This document shows, in pieces, positions 16,660 to 25,020 of a DNA stretch of 64,000 bases. Numbering within the stretch: the first letter of the stretch is position 1; each line of letters begins with the position of its first letter. This stretch comes from Calditrichota bacterium (GTDB lineage Bacteria > CLD3). The translations under genes were made by a program, and so were the position numbers. The stretch covers positions 62,001 to 126,000 of the forward strand of contig QQUF01000040.1 in the NCBI GenBank assembly GCA_008501735.1. The letters run 5' to 3'. The notes beneath the pieces are model-generated. The model did no database searches, had not been told where the DNA came from, and was given only the letters and a program-made list of their open reading frames with translations.

Positions 16660-17997
16660 ATGCTAATTTTAGAAGAACTCGAAATTGTAAAATTTAAAAA
16701 CGATTACGGCGACGAACTCATCACAAACCAAAAGATGAAATTCGGCAAAAGTTTAAATTTACTCATCGGTCCAAATGGTGGTGGGAAAACTACTTTATTA
16801 AAAATTTTACAGGCTTGTGTTTCATTTGATTTTGAGGAACTGAAAGAGAATGAATTTGAGATAAAAGTAAAAGGTGAAGTCTATTTTTTGGGTATTAAGC
16901 GAGCAAAAATCCAAGCAGAATTTGATTCAATAAAGAAGAAAACAAAGATAGAAGAAAAGGTTGAGCTTCAAGCAATCAAGAAAAATACCGATAGAACTAG
17001 GCAAAAAAATATTTTAAACTTCAAAATCAATTATAGCTTTGATGATGGAAATCCTAACTTCACTATTAATAAGAGAAGTAATGAAATTAATATTTACGAA
17101 AATGAAGCTCTTAAAAAAAATAAAGATTTTTATAGTGATAATTGGAACTTTGGTGATTTCTTTTCTGACTTAAAAGTAGAAACGCAAAATGATAAAAAGT
17201 TTTTAAACCATAGTAAGTTGTCTTTTCTCCAAACTCCTTCAATGTACCGTAGAGGAGTTGAAGATATTTCCGAATTAGAAGCTATCTTAAGAAAGACAAT
17301 AAAAACTTATATTTTAGGAAAACCTAAATTTAATCCTTTTCCTTCTTACCTTTTCAGTGAACCAGAATATGGTGAGTTAAATAACATTATTTTTTGGGAA
17401 CTTGGTAAGTTTTTAGAAAACCATAAAGATTATAAAAAAATAATTGAAATTGATAATTTAGACTTAGAATTCAAAAGTGATTTTTTGCAAAGAATTAAGC
17501 AAAAATATACTTTTTTTGATTCTTTTATAATCAGATTCAGTGATAAAATTACTTCCAAAGAGGAAATTGAATACCGAGATGGAAAAATTATTTTCTTTAA
17601 AAATAAAAGAGAAATGGATTTTAATAAAGCCACAACTTGGGGGCAAAAAAGATTCATTTATTTATTAAGTAAAATTGAGGCTCAAGATACACCTCTAATT
17701 GATGAAATAGAAAATGGCTTTCACCCGAAAATGGTGAGGGATTTGATAAATAGTATTTATGAACAAAAGCCACAAAAACAAGCTTTTGTTACTACTCACA
17801 GTCATCACATTATCAACAGTCTAAATTACGACTCAATGGAAGAACTTGGTAAGTCAATTGTGCTTTGTAAAATTAGCAAGGAAGAAAAGCTTACTTTCGC
17901 AAACTTGAAAGGTAAAAATCTAGAAGTTAATTTTAATAAAGTCAGAACTGGGTTAGTAGATTTACCAGAATCTTTACTTTTTGAGGGAATTTGGTAG
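16660..17997 (+). CDS. AAA15/AAA21-type ATPase (OLD/AriA-like); candidate defence sensor
   Basis: The start at ATG 16660 (ribosome site GGAAAGG, 8 nt after the tldE stop) gives 445 aa. The N-terminal strand E-E-L-E-I-V-K-F-K-N-D-Y-G is typical of OLD/RecF-like ATPases. Walker A is G-P-N-G-G-G-K-T-T (37-45), Walker B is L-I-D-E-I-E-N-G-F-H-P (D348, E349), and the switch histidine is in T-T-H-S-H-H (H380). A T-T-W-G-Q-K-R-F segment replaces the canonical ABC signature. A charged insertion (about 70-330) fills the middle. Unlike full OLD proteins there is no C-terminal TOPRIM; a TOPRIM-like product is encoded by the next gene. The arrangement resembles PARIS-type AriA/AriB and other split OLD systems. 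The defence role is inferred. Confidence 0.82.
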   Translation: MLILEELEIVKFKNDYGDELITNQKMKFGKSLNLLIGPNGGGKTTLLKILQACVSFDFEELKENEFEIKVKGEVYFLGIKRAKIQAEFDSIKKKTKIEEKVELQAIKKNTDRTRQKNILNFKINYSFDDGNPNFTINKRSNEINIYENEALKKNKDFYSDNWNFGDFFSDLKVETQNDKKFLNHSKLSFLQTPSMYRRGVEDISELEAILRKTIKTYILGKPKFNPFPSYLFSEPEYGELNNIIFWELGKFLENHKDYKKIIEIDNLDLEFKSDFLQRIKQKYTFFDSFIIRFSDKITSKEEIEYRDGKIIFFKNKREMDFNKATTWGQKRFIYLLSKIEAQDTPLIDEIENGFHPKMVRDLINSIYEQKPQKQAFVTTHSHHIINSLNYDSMEELGKSIVLCKISKEEKLTFANLKGKNLEVNFNKVRTGLVDLPESLLFEGIW

Positions 17998-18696
17998 GTG
18001 AAGATTTTTTATTTTACAGAAGATGTAGCTTCACCTGAAGTTAACGAGAAGATTATCCAGTCAAGTTTAAACTTTTTAGGGTTCAGAGATGCAGTAGTTT
18101 TTCAGCAAGAAGGAATTAAAATACTTGGTGCAGATATAAATAATTTGAAAAATTTTCAGACTCTTATAAGTAATATTTTAGCAAAAGCAATTCTTGAAGA
18201 GGAGAAAGTTATATTCTGTTTTCATATAGATACCGAAGTAAGTTTTGATATTTTTCAGCGTTCTTTGAACGGTGAAATTGATTTACTAGAAAATGGTACT
18301 ATTTTGAAGAAATATTTAAGAGACTACCAAGAAATAATTAAGACCCTTTTTAAAGCTGCTATGCAAATTTCTGAAAATTTGAAATCTGATAGTTTTGTAG
18401 AAATGTTCCCTTGTCGCGCAATAGAAAGTTGGTGTGCGGCAAATCAACCTGAACTTATCATTCAGAATAGGCAAGTAAGAAAAGAACTAGCACAAATTAT
18501 TAACTTACCGTTTTTAGATTACCTTCAAAAACTTGATGAAATTGAAAAGTTTAAATTTGGAAAAACTGGAAGACAAGGGAAAGGTTTAGGTACGATGTTG
18601 AAACTTGTAAACAACAATTTCCCAACTAAAGAATTTTACGGAATTGAAAAGTCTTTTCACAGATTTGTGGAAAATTTAAGGTTAGCGATAAATTAG
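17998..18696 (+). CDS. Putative TOPRIM-like partner of the OLD-type ATPase
   Basis: A 232-aa cytoplasmic protein starting at GTG directly after the stop codon of the ATPase gene, so translation is probably coupled. TOPRIM-like features are a first strand K-I-F-Y-F-T-E-D (E8) followed by a helix, a hydrophobic strand V-I-F-C-F-H-I-D-T-E (D78, E80), and a late M-F-P-C-R-A-I-E-S-W-C-A-A-N motif (136-149), recalling the I-E-x-W-x-x-A segment of DUF4276/DUF4435 effectors. A basic, glycine-rich G-K-T-G-R-Q-G-K-G-L-G follows near 193-203. The assignment rests on motif layout, not overall similarity. A nuclease or tRNA/DNA-cleaving effector released by the ATPase is the working hypothesis. Confidence 0.5.
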   Translation: MKIFYFTEDVASPEVNEKIIQSSLNFLGFRDAVVFQQEGIKILGADINNLKNFQTLISNILAKAILEEEKVIFCFHIDTEVSFDIFQRSLNGEIDLLENGTILKKYLRDYQEIIKTLFKAAMQISENLKSDSFVEMFPCRAIESWCAANQPELIIQNRQVRKELAQIINLPFLDYLQKLDEIEKFKFGKTGRQGKGLGTMLKLVNNNFPTKEFYGIEKSFHRFVENLRLAIN

Positions 18697-18720
18697 AAAA
18701 TTAAAATGAAAGATAAATAA

Positions 18721-20178
18721 ATGAAAAGATTAGCCGAATTAGCGATTGACACAGCGGTTTTGAATGGAGCTTCTTATGCAGACATTAGAATAATTTACAC
18801 TAAAAGAGAAAAGTTAGAAGTTACAACCGGTCACGTTACAGAAATGGATATTTCTGAAAATGTTGGCTTCGGAGTTAGAGTAATTGCAAATGGAGCTTGG
18901 GGGTTTGCAAGTTCAAACAATCTTAAAGTTGAAGAAATTCAAAAGACAGCAAAACTCGCAGTCCAAATTGCAAAAGCAAGTGCAATGCTCAAAAAACAAG
19001 ATGTAAAACTTGCCAAAGAACCTGTTCACAACGAGAGATGGCAAACACCTTACTTGATTGACCCATTTCAAGTTCCGATGCACGAAAAACTGGGTTTAAT
19101 GCACCAAATTGATGACATTCTCAGAAGAGACAGTCAAATTAAACGAACTTCCGTTTCAATGGATTTCTTGATGGAACACCAATGGCTTGCAACTTCAGAA
19201 GGAACTTTTATTGACCAAAAATTAATGAGAAGTGGAGTAGGTTACAGTGCAACAGCAGTCGGAAATAACGATATGCAAATTCGTTCTTACCCAAATTCTT
19301 TTAGAGGGCAGTATATGACAATGGGTTATGAATTGATTCACGGAATTCCACTTGTCGAAAATGCTGAAAGAGTCAGAGAGGAAGCGATTGCACTTTTGAC
19401 AGCAAAAGAATGCCCTGAAGGCACAAAAGATATAATTTTAGACGGAACTCAAATGGCTTTGCAAATCCACGAGTCAGTTGGACACGCAACAGAACTCGAC
19501 AGAGTTTTGGGAATGGAAGCAAATTACGCAGGAATGAGTTTTGCGACATTAGAAAAGCTCAACAACTTTCGTTACGGTTCTGACGTTGTGAATTTAGTTT
19601 GTGATTCAACGGTTCCAAACGGACTTGCAACAATCGGTTACGATGACGACGGAGTTCGTGCAAAACGTTATCATTTGGTGAAAGATGGTGATTTTGTCGG
19701 CTACCAATTTAACAGAGAACTTGCTCACACAATCGAAGCAGAAGAGTCGAGCGGAAACAATAGAGCTCACGGTTGGAGCAATATTCCGATTGTAAGAATT
19801 ACAAACCTGAGTTTAATGCCTGGTGAATGGGAATTTGATGATTTGGTTTCTGACACTGAAGATGGAATTTATATGGAAACCAACAAATGTTGGAGCATTG
19901 ACCAATGGCGATTAAATTTTGAATTTGGAACTGAAATCGGTTGGGAAATTAAAAACGGTAAAAAAGGTGAAATGCTCAAAAATTGCTCTTACCAAAGCAT
20001 CACACCGAAATTCTGGGGTTCTTGCGACGCAATTTGTAACGACAATTATTGGACACTTTGGGGAGTAAGTAATTGCGGAAAAGGCCAACCTGGACAAACC
20101 GCCGAAATGTCTCACGGTGCTTCTCCAACAAGATTCAGAAACATAAATGTCGGAATTGGAAATTCAACTTTGAAATGA
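18721..20178 (+). CDS. tldD: TldD-family metalloprotease, catalytic subunit
   Basis: The protein is 485 aa. The TldD signature H-E-S-V-G-H-A-T-E-L-D is present, with zinc ligands H250 and H255 and catalytic E251, followed by G-M-E-A-N-Y-A-G. A C-terminal G-S-C-D-A-I-C cysteine region and the ending M-S-H-G-A-S-P-T-R-F are as expected. The N-terminal T-K-R-E-K-L-E-V-T-T-G-H segment forms the substrate clamp. Together with TldE (15308-16651) it should form the heterodimeric protease. Its start lies 24 nt after the TOPRIM-like gene, so all four genes could share one transcript. No clear RiPP biosynthetic genes accompany it. Confidence 0.95.
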   Translation: MKRLAELAIDTAVLNGASYADIRIIYTKREKLEVTTGHVTEMDISENVGFGVRVIANGAWGFASSNNLKVEEIQKTAKLAVQIAKASAMLKKQDVKLAKEPVHNERWQTPYLIDPFQVPMHEKLGLMHQIDDILRRDSQIKRTSVSMDFLMEHQWLATSEGTFIDQKLMRSGVGYSATAVGNNDMQIRSYPNSFRGQYMTMGYELIHGIPLVENAERVREEAIALLTAKECPEGTKDIILDGTQMALQIHESVGHATELDRVLGMEANYAGMSFATLEKLNNFRYGSDVVNLVCDSTVPNGLATIGYDDDGVRAKRYHLVKDGDFVGYQFNRELAHTIEAEESSGNNRAHGWSNIPIVRITNLSLMPGEWEFDDLVSDTEDGIYMETNKCWSIDQWRLNFEFGTEIGWEIKNGKKGEMLKNCSYQSITPKFWGSCDAICNDNYWTLWGVSNCGKGQPGQTAEMSHGASPTRFRNINVGIGNSTLK

Positions 20179-20267
20179 TTAACGACTAATAGAATTTAAA
20201 ATTCATCGGATGGACTGAAAGTTATTTGATGAAAAAATTACATTGTATTTGTTAGCAAAAATTTTGG

Positions 20268-20300
20268 TTTAGTGGTAGTTTTTTAAAAACTACCACTAAA
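20268..20300. terminator. perfect 16-bp hairpin between tldD and the downstream convergent gene
   Basis: Left arm 20268-20283 (TTTAGTGGTAGTTTTT), centre base 20284, right arm 20285-20300. A perfect palindrome with an A/T-rich core, placed between genes that converge on it, so it probably terminates transcription from both sides. Confidence 0.65.
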
Positions 20301-20312
20301 CTTCAAAAATTT

Positions 20313-20570
20313 TTAACTCTTAATTTTCAATTCTTCAATAGAAGAGCCGTTTTTTAATTTATTGTAAGCCATAACAAGTTCGCGATTGTCAAAATCTGAA
20401 AGTCTTAAACCTTCTTTTCCGTAACCTTCGAGTAATTTTTCAAAAAATATTCCGTCTTCGTATTTTGTGAGTTGGTAGCGATTCCGAAGCCGAAGTTTGT
20501 ATTCTTTCAATTTGTCTAAAAGTTCACCTTGTCGTTCGATTTTAACTCTTGTCGGATTTAACTCAGACAC
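20313..20570 (-). CDS. Small conserved-looking protein of unknown function downstream of nfnB
   Basis: The GTG at 20570 is preferred as start because a perfect AGGAGG lies 6 nt upstream; a longer TTG start at 20588 would bury that site. The product is 85 aa, highly charged and mostly helical, with a L-K-E-Y-K-L-R-L-R-N-R-Y region and a C-terminal D-N-R-E-L-V-M-A-Y-N-K-L-K-N-G. Its start overlaps the nfnB stop by 8 nt, indicating translational coupling as the last gene of the nfnAB operon. No family is recognised. Confidence 0.6.
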   Translation of the reverse strand: MSELNPTRVKIERQGELLDKLKEYKLRLRNRYQLTKYEDGIFFEKLLEGYGKEGLRLSDFDNRELVMAYNKLKNGSSIEELKIKS

Positions 20571-22029
20571 TTTCGACCTCCTTAGCAAAGTAAGTGTGTT
20601 TCGCAGTTTTCTCTGTCAAGTAATGGTGAATTGAACGAGCGGCAATTTTTGCTTGTCCCATTGCAGTAATCACTTTTGCTCCGCCTGTGATAATGTCACC
20701 TCCTGCAAAAACGCCTTTTTTTGAAGTTTCCAAAGTTTCTTCGTTCACCAAAACGACGCCCCATTTGTTTGTAACAATTTCCGGTGTTGAGTCAGGAATT
20801 AGAGGGTTTACGTTACAACCAAGCGAGAAAATCACTGTATCAACTTCGTCAACAAATTGTTTGCCTGTTGGAGTTGGTCTTCTTCTACCTGAGTCGTCAG
20901 GTTCGCCAAGTTTCATTTCGTCACAAACGATTTTTTTAACAAAATAATCTTCGTCCCCAACAAATTCTACAGGGTTTGACAAAAATTTAAAATTGATAAA
21001 TTCTTCCATTGCGTGGCGAAGTTCTTCAGTTCTCGCTGGAGCTTCTTCTTTTGAGCGTCTGTAGTAAACTGTAACTTCTGCTCCAAGACGTTTTGCAGTT
21101 CTTGCAACGTCCATTGCAGTGTTTCCTGCTCCGATTACTCCGACTTTTTTGCCTTGGTTCAAAGGAGTTACGTTGTCTGGAAATCTGTCTGCTCCCATCA
21201 AATAAATTCTTGTCAAATACTCGTTTGCCGAATAAATTCCGTTTAAATTTTCACCTTTAATATTGAGCATTTTCGGTAAACCCGCTCCTGTTCCAATGAA
21301 AATTGCATCGAATCCAAATTCTTTACTGAGCATTTCATCTAAAGTCATTGATTTTCCAATGATTGTGTTGAATTCAAAATTTACTCCCATTTCTTCAAGA
21401 GCTTTTACATCTTCATCAATGATGTCAAGTGGAAGTCTGAATCTTGGAATTCCGTAAACCAAAACTCCACCTGCTCTGTGGAATGCTTCGTAAACTGTAA
21501 CTTCGTGTCCACGTTTTCGGAGTTCGTAAGCTGCAGTAAGCCCTGCAGGTCCACTTCCGACAACTGCGACACTAAAACCTGTTGGAGCTTCGATTTCAGG
21601 TGTAACTCTAAGTCCGTGTTCTCTTTCGTAGTCAGCAACAAAACGTTCAAGATTCCCGATTGAAAGCGGTTTATTTTTCTTTCCAACGATGCAAGTAAGT
21701 TCGCATTGTTGGTCTTGTGGACAAACTCTTCCGCAAATTGCAGGCAAAAAATTTGTCTCACGAATTTTTGCAATCGCTCCCGCAAAATCGCCGTCTTCAA
21801 CTTTTTTAAGAAATGCAGGAATGTCAATTCCAACGGGACAACCAACCATACATTTTGGGTCTTTGCAATCCAAACAACGAAGTGCTTCGATTTCCGCAAG
21901 GTCTTCTGAAAAACCAAGTGGAACTTCTCCGAATCCAAGAACTCTTTCTTCTGCCGTTCTTTCGGGCATCTCAGTTCTTTGGATTTTCATTTTTTCTTTT
22001 GGTTTTAATTTTGGCTTTTGGTCTTTCAT
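20563..22029 (-). CDS. nfnB: NfnB / GltD-like large subunit of the electron-bifurcating transhydrogenase
   Basis: A 488-aa iron-sulfur flavoprotein. Two 4Fe-4S clusters are coordinated by the N-terminal cysteines C52, C55, C60, C64 and C99, C103, C109, C113. A FAD-binding Rossmann motif V-V-G-S-G-P-A-G-L-T-A-A-Y lies near 155, and an NADP-type G-V-I-G-A-G-N-T-A-M-D-V-A near 300, ending with G-V-F-A-G-G-D. Alone it would be called glutamate synthase small subunit (gltA/gltD). Its 4-nt ATGA overlap with an NfnA-type subunit, and no large GltB gene, support NfnB: NADPH oxidation coupled to reduction of NAD+ and ferredoxin. Confidence 0.88.
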   Translation of the reverse strand: MKDQKPKLKPKEKMKIQRTEMPERTAEERVLGFGEVPLGFSEDLAEIEALRCLDCKDPKCMVGCPVGIDIPAFLKKVEDGDFAGAIAKIRETNFLPAICGRVCPQDQQCELTCIVGKKNKPLSIGNLERFVADYEREHGLRVTPEIEAPTGFSVAVVGSGPAGLTAAYELRKRGHEVTVYEAFHRAGGVLVYGIPRFRLPLDIIDEDVKALEEMGVNFEFNTIIGKSMTLDEMLSKEFGFDAIFIGTGAGLPKMLNIKGENLNGIYSANEYLTRIYLMGADRFPDNVTPLNQGKKVGVIGAGNTAMDVARTAKRLGAEVTVYYRRSKEEAPARTEELRHAMEEFINFKFLSNPVEFVGDEDYFVKKIVCDEMKLGEPDDSGRRRPTPTGKQFVDEVDTVIFSLGCNVNPLIPDSTPEIVTNKWGVVLVNEETLETSKKGVFAGGDIITGGAKVITAMGQAKIAARSIHHYLTEKTAKHTYFAKEVESV

Positions 22030-22865
22030 ACTAACACCTCGTTAAGTTGCTCAAGAGCAATTTTTTCTTGAACTTGAAACATTTTTTGTCTTGCTTGTAA
22101 TTCTTCAAAATTAACTTCGTGTCCGTTAAAATCTGGACCGTGGAAACAAGCGAATTGAGTTTTTCCGCCAACAGTGCAACGACAAGCTCCACACATTCCT
22201 GTTCCGTCAACCATAATTGCATTGAGCGAAACCCAAGTTTGAATTCCGTTAGGTCTTGTCATTTCGGAAACTGCTTTCATCATCGGAACAGGTCCGACAG
22301 CCAAAACGTAAGAAACTTTTTCTCTTTCAATGACTTTCGCCAAACCGTGAGTTACAAAACCTTCGATTCCCATTGAACCGTCGTTTGTTGTGGGAATTAC
22401 TTCGTCACAAACTTCATTCATTTCATCTTGAAGCAAAAGTAAATCTTTGTTTCTTGCACCGACAATTCCGATGACTTTGTTTCCGAGAGCTTTCAAATCT
22501 CTTGCAGTTGGAATAATTGCTCCGGTTCCATAACCGCCTCCAATCAAAACAGCTGTTCCGTCAAGTTCTTCAACATGAGAACGTTTACCAAGAGGTCCAA
22601 CGATGTCTTGGAAACAATCACCAACTTTGAGCATTATTGCTTCAGCAGAAGTTCTTCCCGCTGCCATAATAATTATGCGAATTGAACCCTCATTTCGATT
22701 CCAACCTGAAATTGAAATAGGGATTCTTTCGCCATTTGCTGAAACTCGTAAAATTATAAATTGACCGCCTTGAATAGCTCTTGCTACTGTGGGTGCAAAA
22801 ATGTTAAACATAATTGTTTTCGGGGCAAGTTCTTCACGAGTAAGAATTTCAAATAATTTGGGCAT
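22026..22865 (-). CDS. nfnA: NfnA-type sulfide/dihydroorotate dehydrogenase-like FAD/2Fe-2S subunit
   Basis: A 279-aa protein of the ferredoxin-NADP reductase-like family. An FAD-binding barrel holds R-I-P-I-S-I-S-G (48-54). The NAD-binding half has G-G-G-Y-G-T-G (109-115) and L-A-V-G-P-V-P-M-M. A C-terminal 2Fe-2S site is formed by C225, C228 and C240 (motif M-C-G-A-C-R-C-T-V). Such subunits pair with a GltD-like partner in Nfn (also called SudB/SudA). It is the first gene of the operon with nfnB. The complex balances NADH, NADPH and reduced ferredoxin, which points to an anaerobic or fermentative part of metabolism. Confidence 0.88.
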   Translation of the reverse strand: MPKLFEILTREELAPKTIMFNIFAPTVARAIQGGQFIILRVSANGERIPISISGWNRNEGSIRIIIMAAGRTSAEAIMLKVGDCFQDIVGPLGKRSHVEELDGTAVLIGGGYGTGAIIPTARDLKALGNKVIGIVGARNKDLLLLQDEMNEVCDEVIPTTNDGSMGIEGFVTHGLAKVIEREKVSYVLAVGPVPMMKAVSEMTRPNGIQTWVSLNAIMVDGTGMCGACRCTVGGKTQFACFHGPDFNGHEVNFEELQARQKMFQVQEKIALEQLNEVLV

Positions 22866-23015
22866 TTTCGTCTCCGTTTGAATTTAATTTTCAAAACACA
22901 GACTTTACAAAAGACATACCGAAAAAAATAGGTCTTTCAAGGCTTTACGAAAGGAGTCACAAATCTAAAAAAAGGATTTTTGAGAATTGTATTGCAAAAC
23001 TAAGAGGAAGTGAAA

Positions 23016-24278
23016 TTATTTAATTAGGAAAAGGCTTAACTCAGGAATGTAAGTTATTAAAAGTAAAGCAACTAAAAGCAGTAGGATAAAAGGAATCGAA
23101 GCTGAGTAAAGGCTGAGAATTGGCTTTTTAAACCTGAAACTTGAAATGAAAAGATTGAGCCCAACAGGTGGAGTTAAGTAACCTATTTCGAGATTTGTCA
23201 GAAAAATAATTCCAAGATGCACGGGGTCAATTCCAAATTCATTTGCAATCGGAACAATCAAAGGCACAACAACAACAATTGCCGAAAAAATATCCATCAG
23301 AGCACCAACAAGCAAAAGAAAAACATTCAGCAGAAGTAAAAATGCCCATTTGTTTGTAATGAATTCACGAATCAAGTCAAGCATTTGCATTGGAATTTGT
23401 TCGTCAATTAAGAAATTTGTTAAACCTAAAGCACAGCCTAAAATTATTATAATTCCGCCAACTAAAGTCATACTTTCCTGCATAATTCTTGGAACGTCTT
23501 TGGTCAGGCTTAGGTCTTTGTAAATAAAAACTTCGACGACAAAAATGTAAAAAGCAGTAACTGCCGCAGCTTCTGTTGCTGTAAAGAATCCACCGTAAAT
23601 TCCAATCAAAACAATGAAAGGCAAAGGAATTTCCCAAGCTACTTCTTTTGCCGTCCTAAGAACTTCTGACATCGAAAATTCTGTTTTCTCAACTTCACCA
23701 AAATTTGCGTTTTTTACACTGTAAGCACCAAGAACAGCAATTAAAACAAAGCCCGGAACTATTCCAGCAACAAACAAATCGTCAATGCTAACTTGAGCGA
23801 CAAGTCCGTAAAGAATTATCGGTAAACTCGGCGGAAAAAGTAAACCTAAACTTCCAGAAGCAGTGAGAAGTCCAAGTGTGAATTTTTCGCTATATTTTTC
23901 TTTTAACAAAATCGGGTAAAGAAGTCCGCCAAGAGCAATAATTGTTACTCCCGAAGCTCCTGTGAAAGCGGTAAAAAATGCACAAGAAACAAGTGAAACA
24001 ATCGCAATTCCTCCAGGAATCCAACCGATTGTCGCACGAGCAAAATTCACAAGTCTTTTCGGCGAATTCGATTCCGCCATTAAATAACCTGCGAAAGTGA
24101 AAAGTGGAATTGCGAGTAAAGTTGGGATTGAGGAGATTCGGTAAAACTCTATGAAAATTCCCCAAGTTTCTAGGTCAAAAGTGTTGTAACAAAGTAAGGC
24201 AGCTGCTCCAAGAACGATAAAAAGAGGAGTTCCAAGTAGTGCAAGAATTACAATTAATATCGCAAAAACAAAAGTCAT
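23016..24278 (-). CDS. dctM: TRAP transporter large permease subunit (DctM)
   Basis: A 420-aa integral membrane protein with about twelve hydrophobic helices. It has the family patterns L-L-A-I-P-L-F-T-F-A-G-Y-L-M-A near the first third and L-T-P-P-V-G-L-N-L-F near the end. It is the ion-coupled channel component of a tripartite ATP-independent periplasmic transporter for carboxylates or similar solutes. It overlaps the dctQ gene by 4 nt (ATGA). The periplasmic binding protein DctP, which sets specificity, is not encoded beside it. Confidence 0.93.
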   Translation of the reverse strand: MTFVFAILIVILALLGTPLFIVLGAAALLCYNTFDLETWGIFIEFYRISSIPTLLAIPLFTFAGYLMAESNSPKRLVNFARATIGWIPGGIAIVSLVSCAFFTAFTGASGVTIIALGGLLYPILLKEKYSEKFTLGLLTASGSLGLLFPPSLPIILYGLVAQVSIDDLFVAGIVPGFVLIAVLGAYSVKNANFGEVEKTEFSMSEVLRTAKEVAWEIPLPFIVLIGIYGGFFTATEAAAVTAFYIFVVEVFIYKDLSLTKDVPRIMQESMTLVGGIIIILGCALGLTNFLIDEQIPMQMLDLIREFITNKWAFLLLLNVFLLLVGALMDIFSAIVVVVPLIVPIANEFGIDPVHLGIIFLTNLEIGYLTPPVGLNLFISSFRFKKPILSLYSASIPFILLLLVALLLITYIPELSLFLIK

Positions 24279-24814
24279 TCAGTAACCTCAAGCTCTTCTT
24301 CTTGTGTAAAGAATGTGATTCCAGCTTCAATACCGTTTATCAAAAACCTTGCTGAAATTATTACAAACGCAACTGGTAAAATTGAAGCAAAAACCCAAGT
24401 GTGCACTTCTTCAAAATTCACAAATCCAAGTGAGATTTCTTGAAAGAGCACAGAACCAAATTCTTTCTCATCAAGAATAAAAGTATAAGCGGCTTGAGAA
24501 AGCAAGTAAGCGATGTAAACTGAAAAAAAGTTGGTAATGACTTTTGAAAGCATTTTGTATTTGAAAGGCAAAAATCTTGAAGCCGCGTCAATTGCAATAT
24601 TTTTATCACTTTTGACGGAAAGAGAAGCACCAATTAGCCCAACCCACAAAACCATTTGACGCAAAAAAATGTCTGCCCAGTCGATTCCTGTTCCCGCAAA
24701 GTTTCGCAAACAAACCTGCGTGAAAGAAAGCAAAACCATCGAAGTAAGCACCAGAACCAACAACCAACCTTCAAATTTTGCAACAATGGAATTAAGTTTT
24801 TGAATAAATTTCAT
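24275..24814 (-). CDS. dctQ: TRAP transporter small permease subunit (DctQ)
   Basis: A 179-aa protein with four predicted membrane helices. The second contains R-Q-M-V-L-W-V-G-L-I-G-A-S, matching the DctQ family. It is followed by S-D-K-N-I-A-I-D-A-A-S-R-F-L-P. It forms the membrane complex with DctM. It is the first gene of a two-gene operon starting opposite the pyrimidine phosphorylase gene. The solute is unknown because no DctP is present in the window. Confidence 0.9.
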   Translation of the reverse strand: MKFIQKLNSIVAKFEGWLLVLVLTSMVLLSFTQVCLRNFAGTGIDWADIFLRQMVLWVGLIGASLSVKSDKNIAIDAASRFLPFKYKMLSKVITNFFSVYIAYLLSQAAYTFILDEKEFGSVLFQEISLGFVNFEEVHTWVFASILPVAFVIISARFLINGIEAGITFFTQEEELEVTE

Positions 24815-24898
24815 TACGACTTCTCTTAGTGAAAAATTGAACTCGGAATTTAGTTAAGGAGGTTTTTAATAGCAATTTGAAAATAAAAGAATGAAAAT

Positions 24899-24950
24899 AC
24901 GTCAAAAGCAACGTGCGTCGTTTTTGACGTGCGTTAATTCTGACGGATTA
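24899..24950. repeat. short inverted and direct repeats upstream of the phosphorylase gene
   Basis: ACGTCAAAA (24899-24907) is inverted at 24922-24930, and the word CGTGCGT occurs twice (about 24912 and 24928). This sits in the 206-bp divergent spacer between dctQ and the phosphorylase gene. It could be an operator or a degraded palindromic repeat; the sequence does not decide. Confidence 0.35.
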
Positions 24951-25020
24951 AAACAAAAATGTTGAAAAAGGCTAATCATTAAGCTATAATTTTGAAATTT
25001 TAAAAAATTAGAGATAAAAA

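Noticed and set aside
16660-18696. A retron
   Set aside because: No reverse transcriptase gene and no msr/msd-like structured RNA are seen next to the ATPase pair, so a retron label is not supported.
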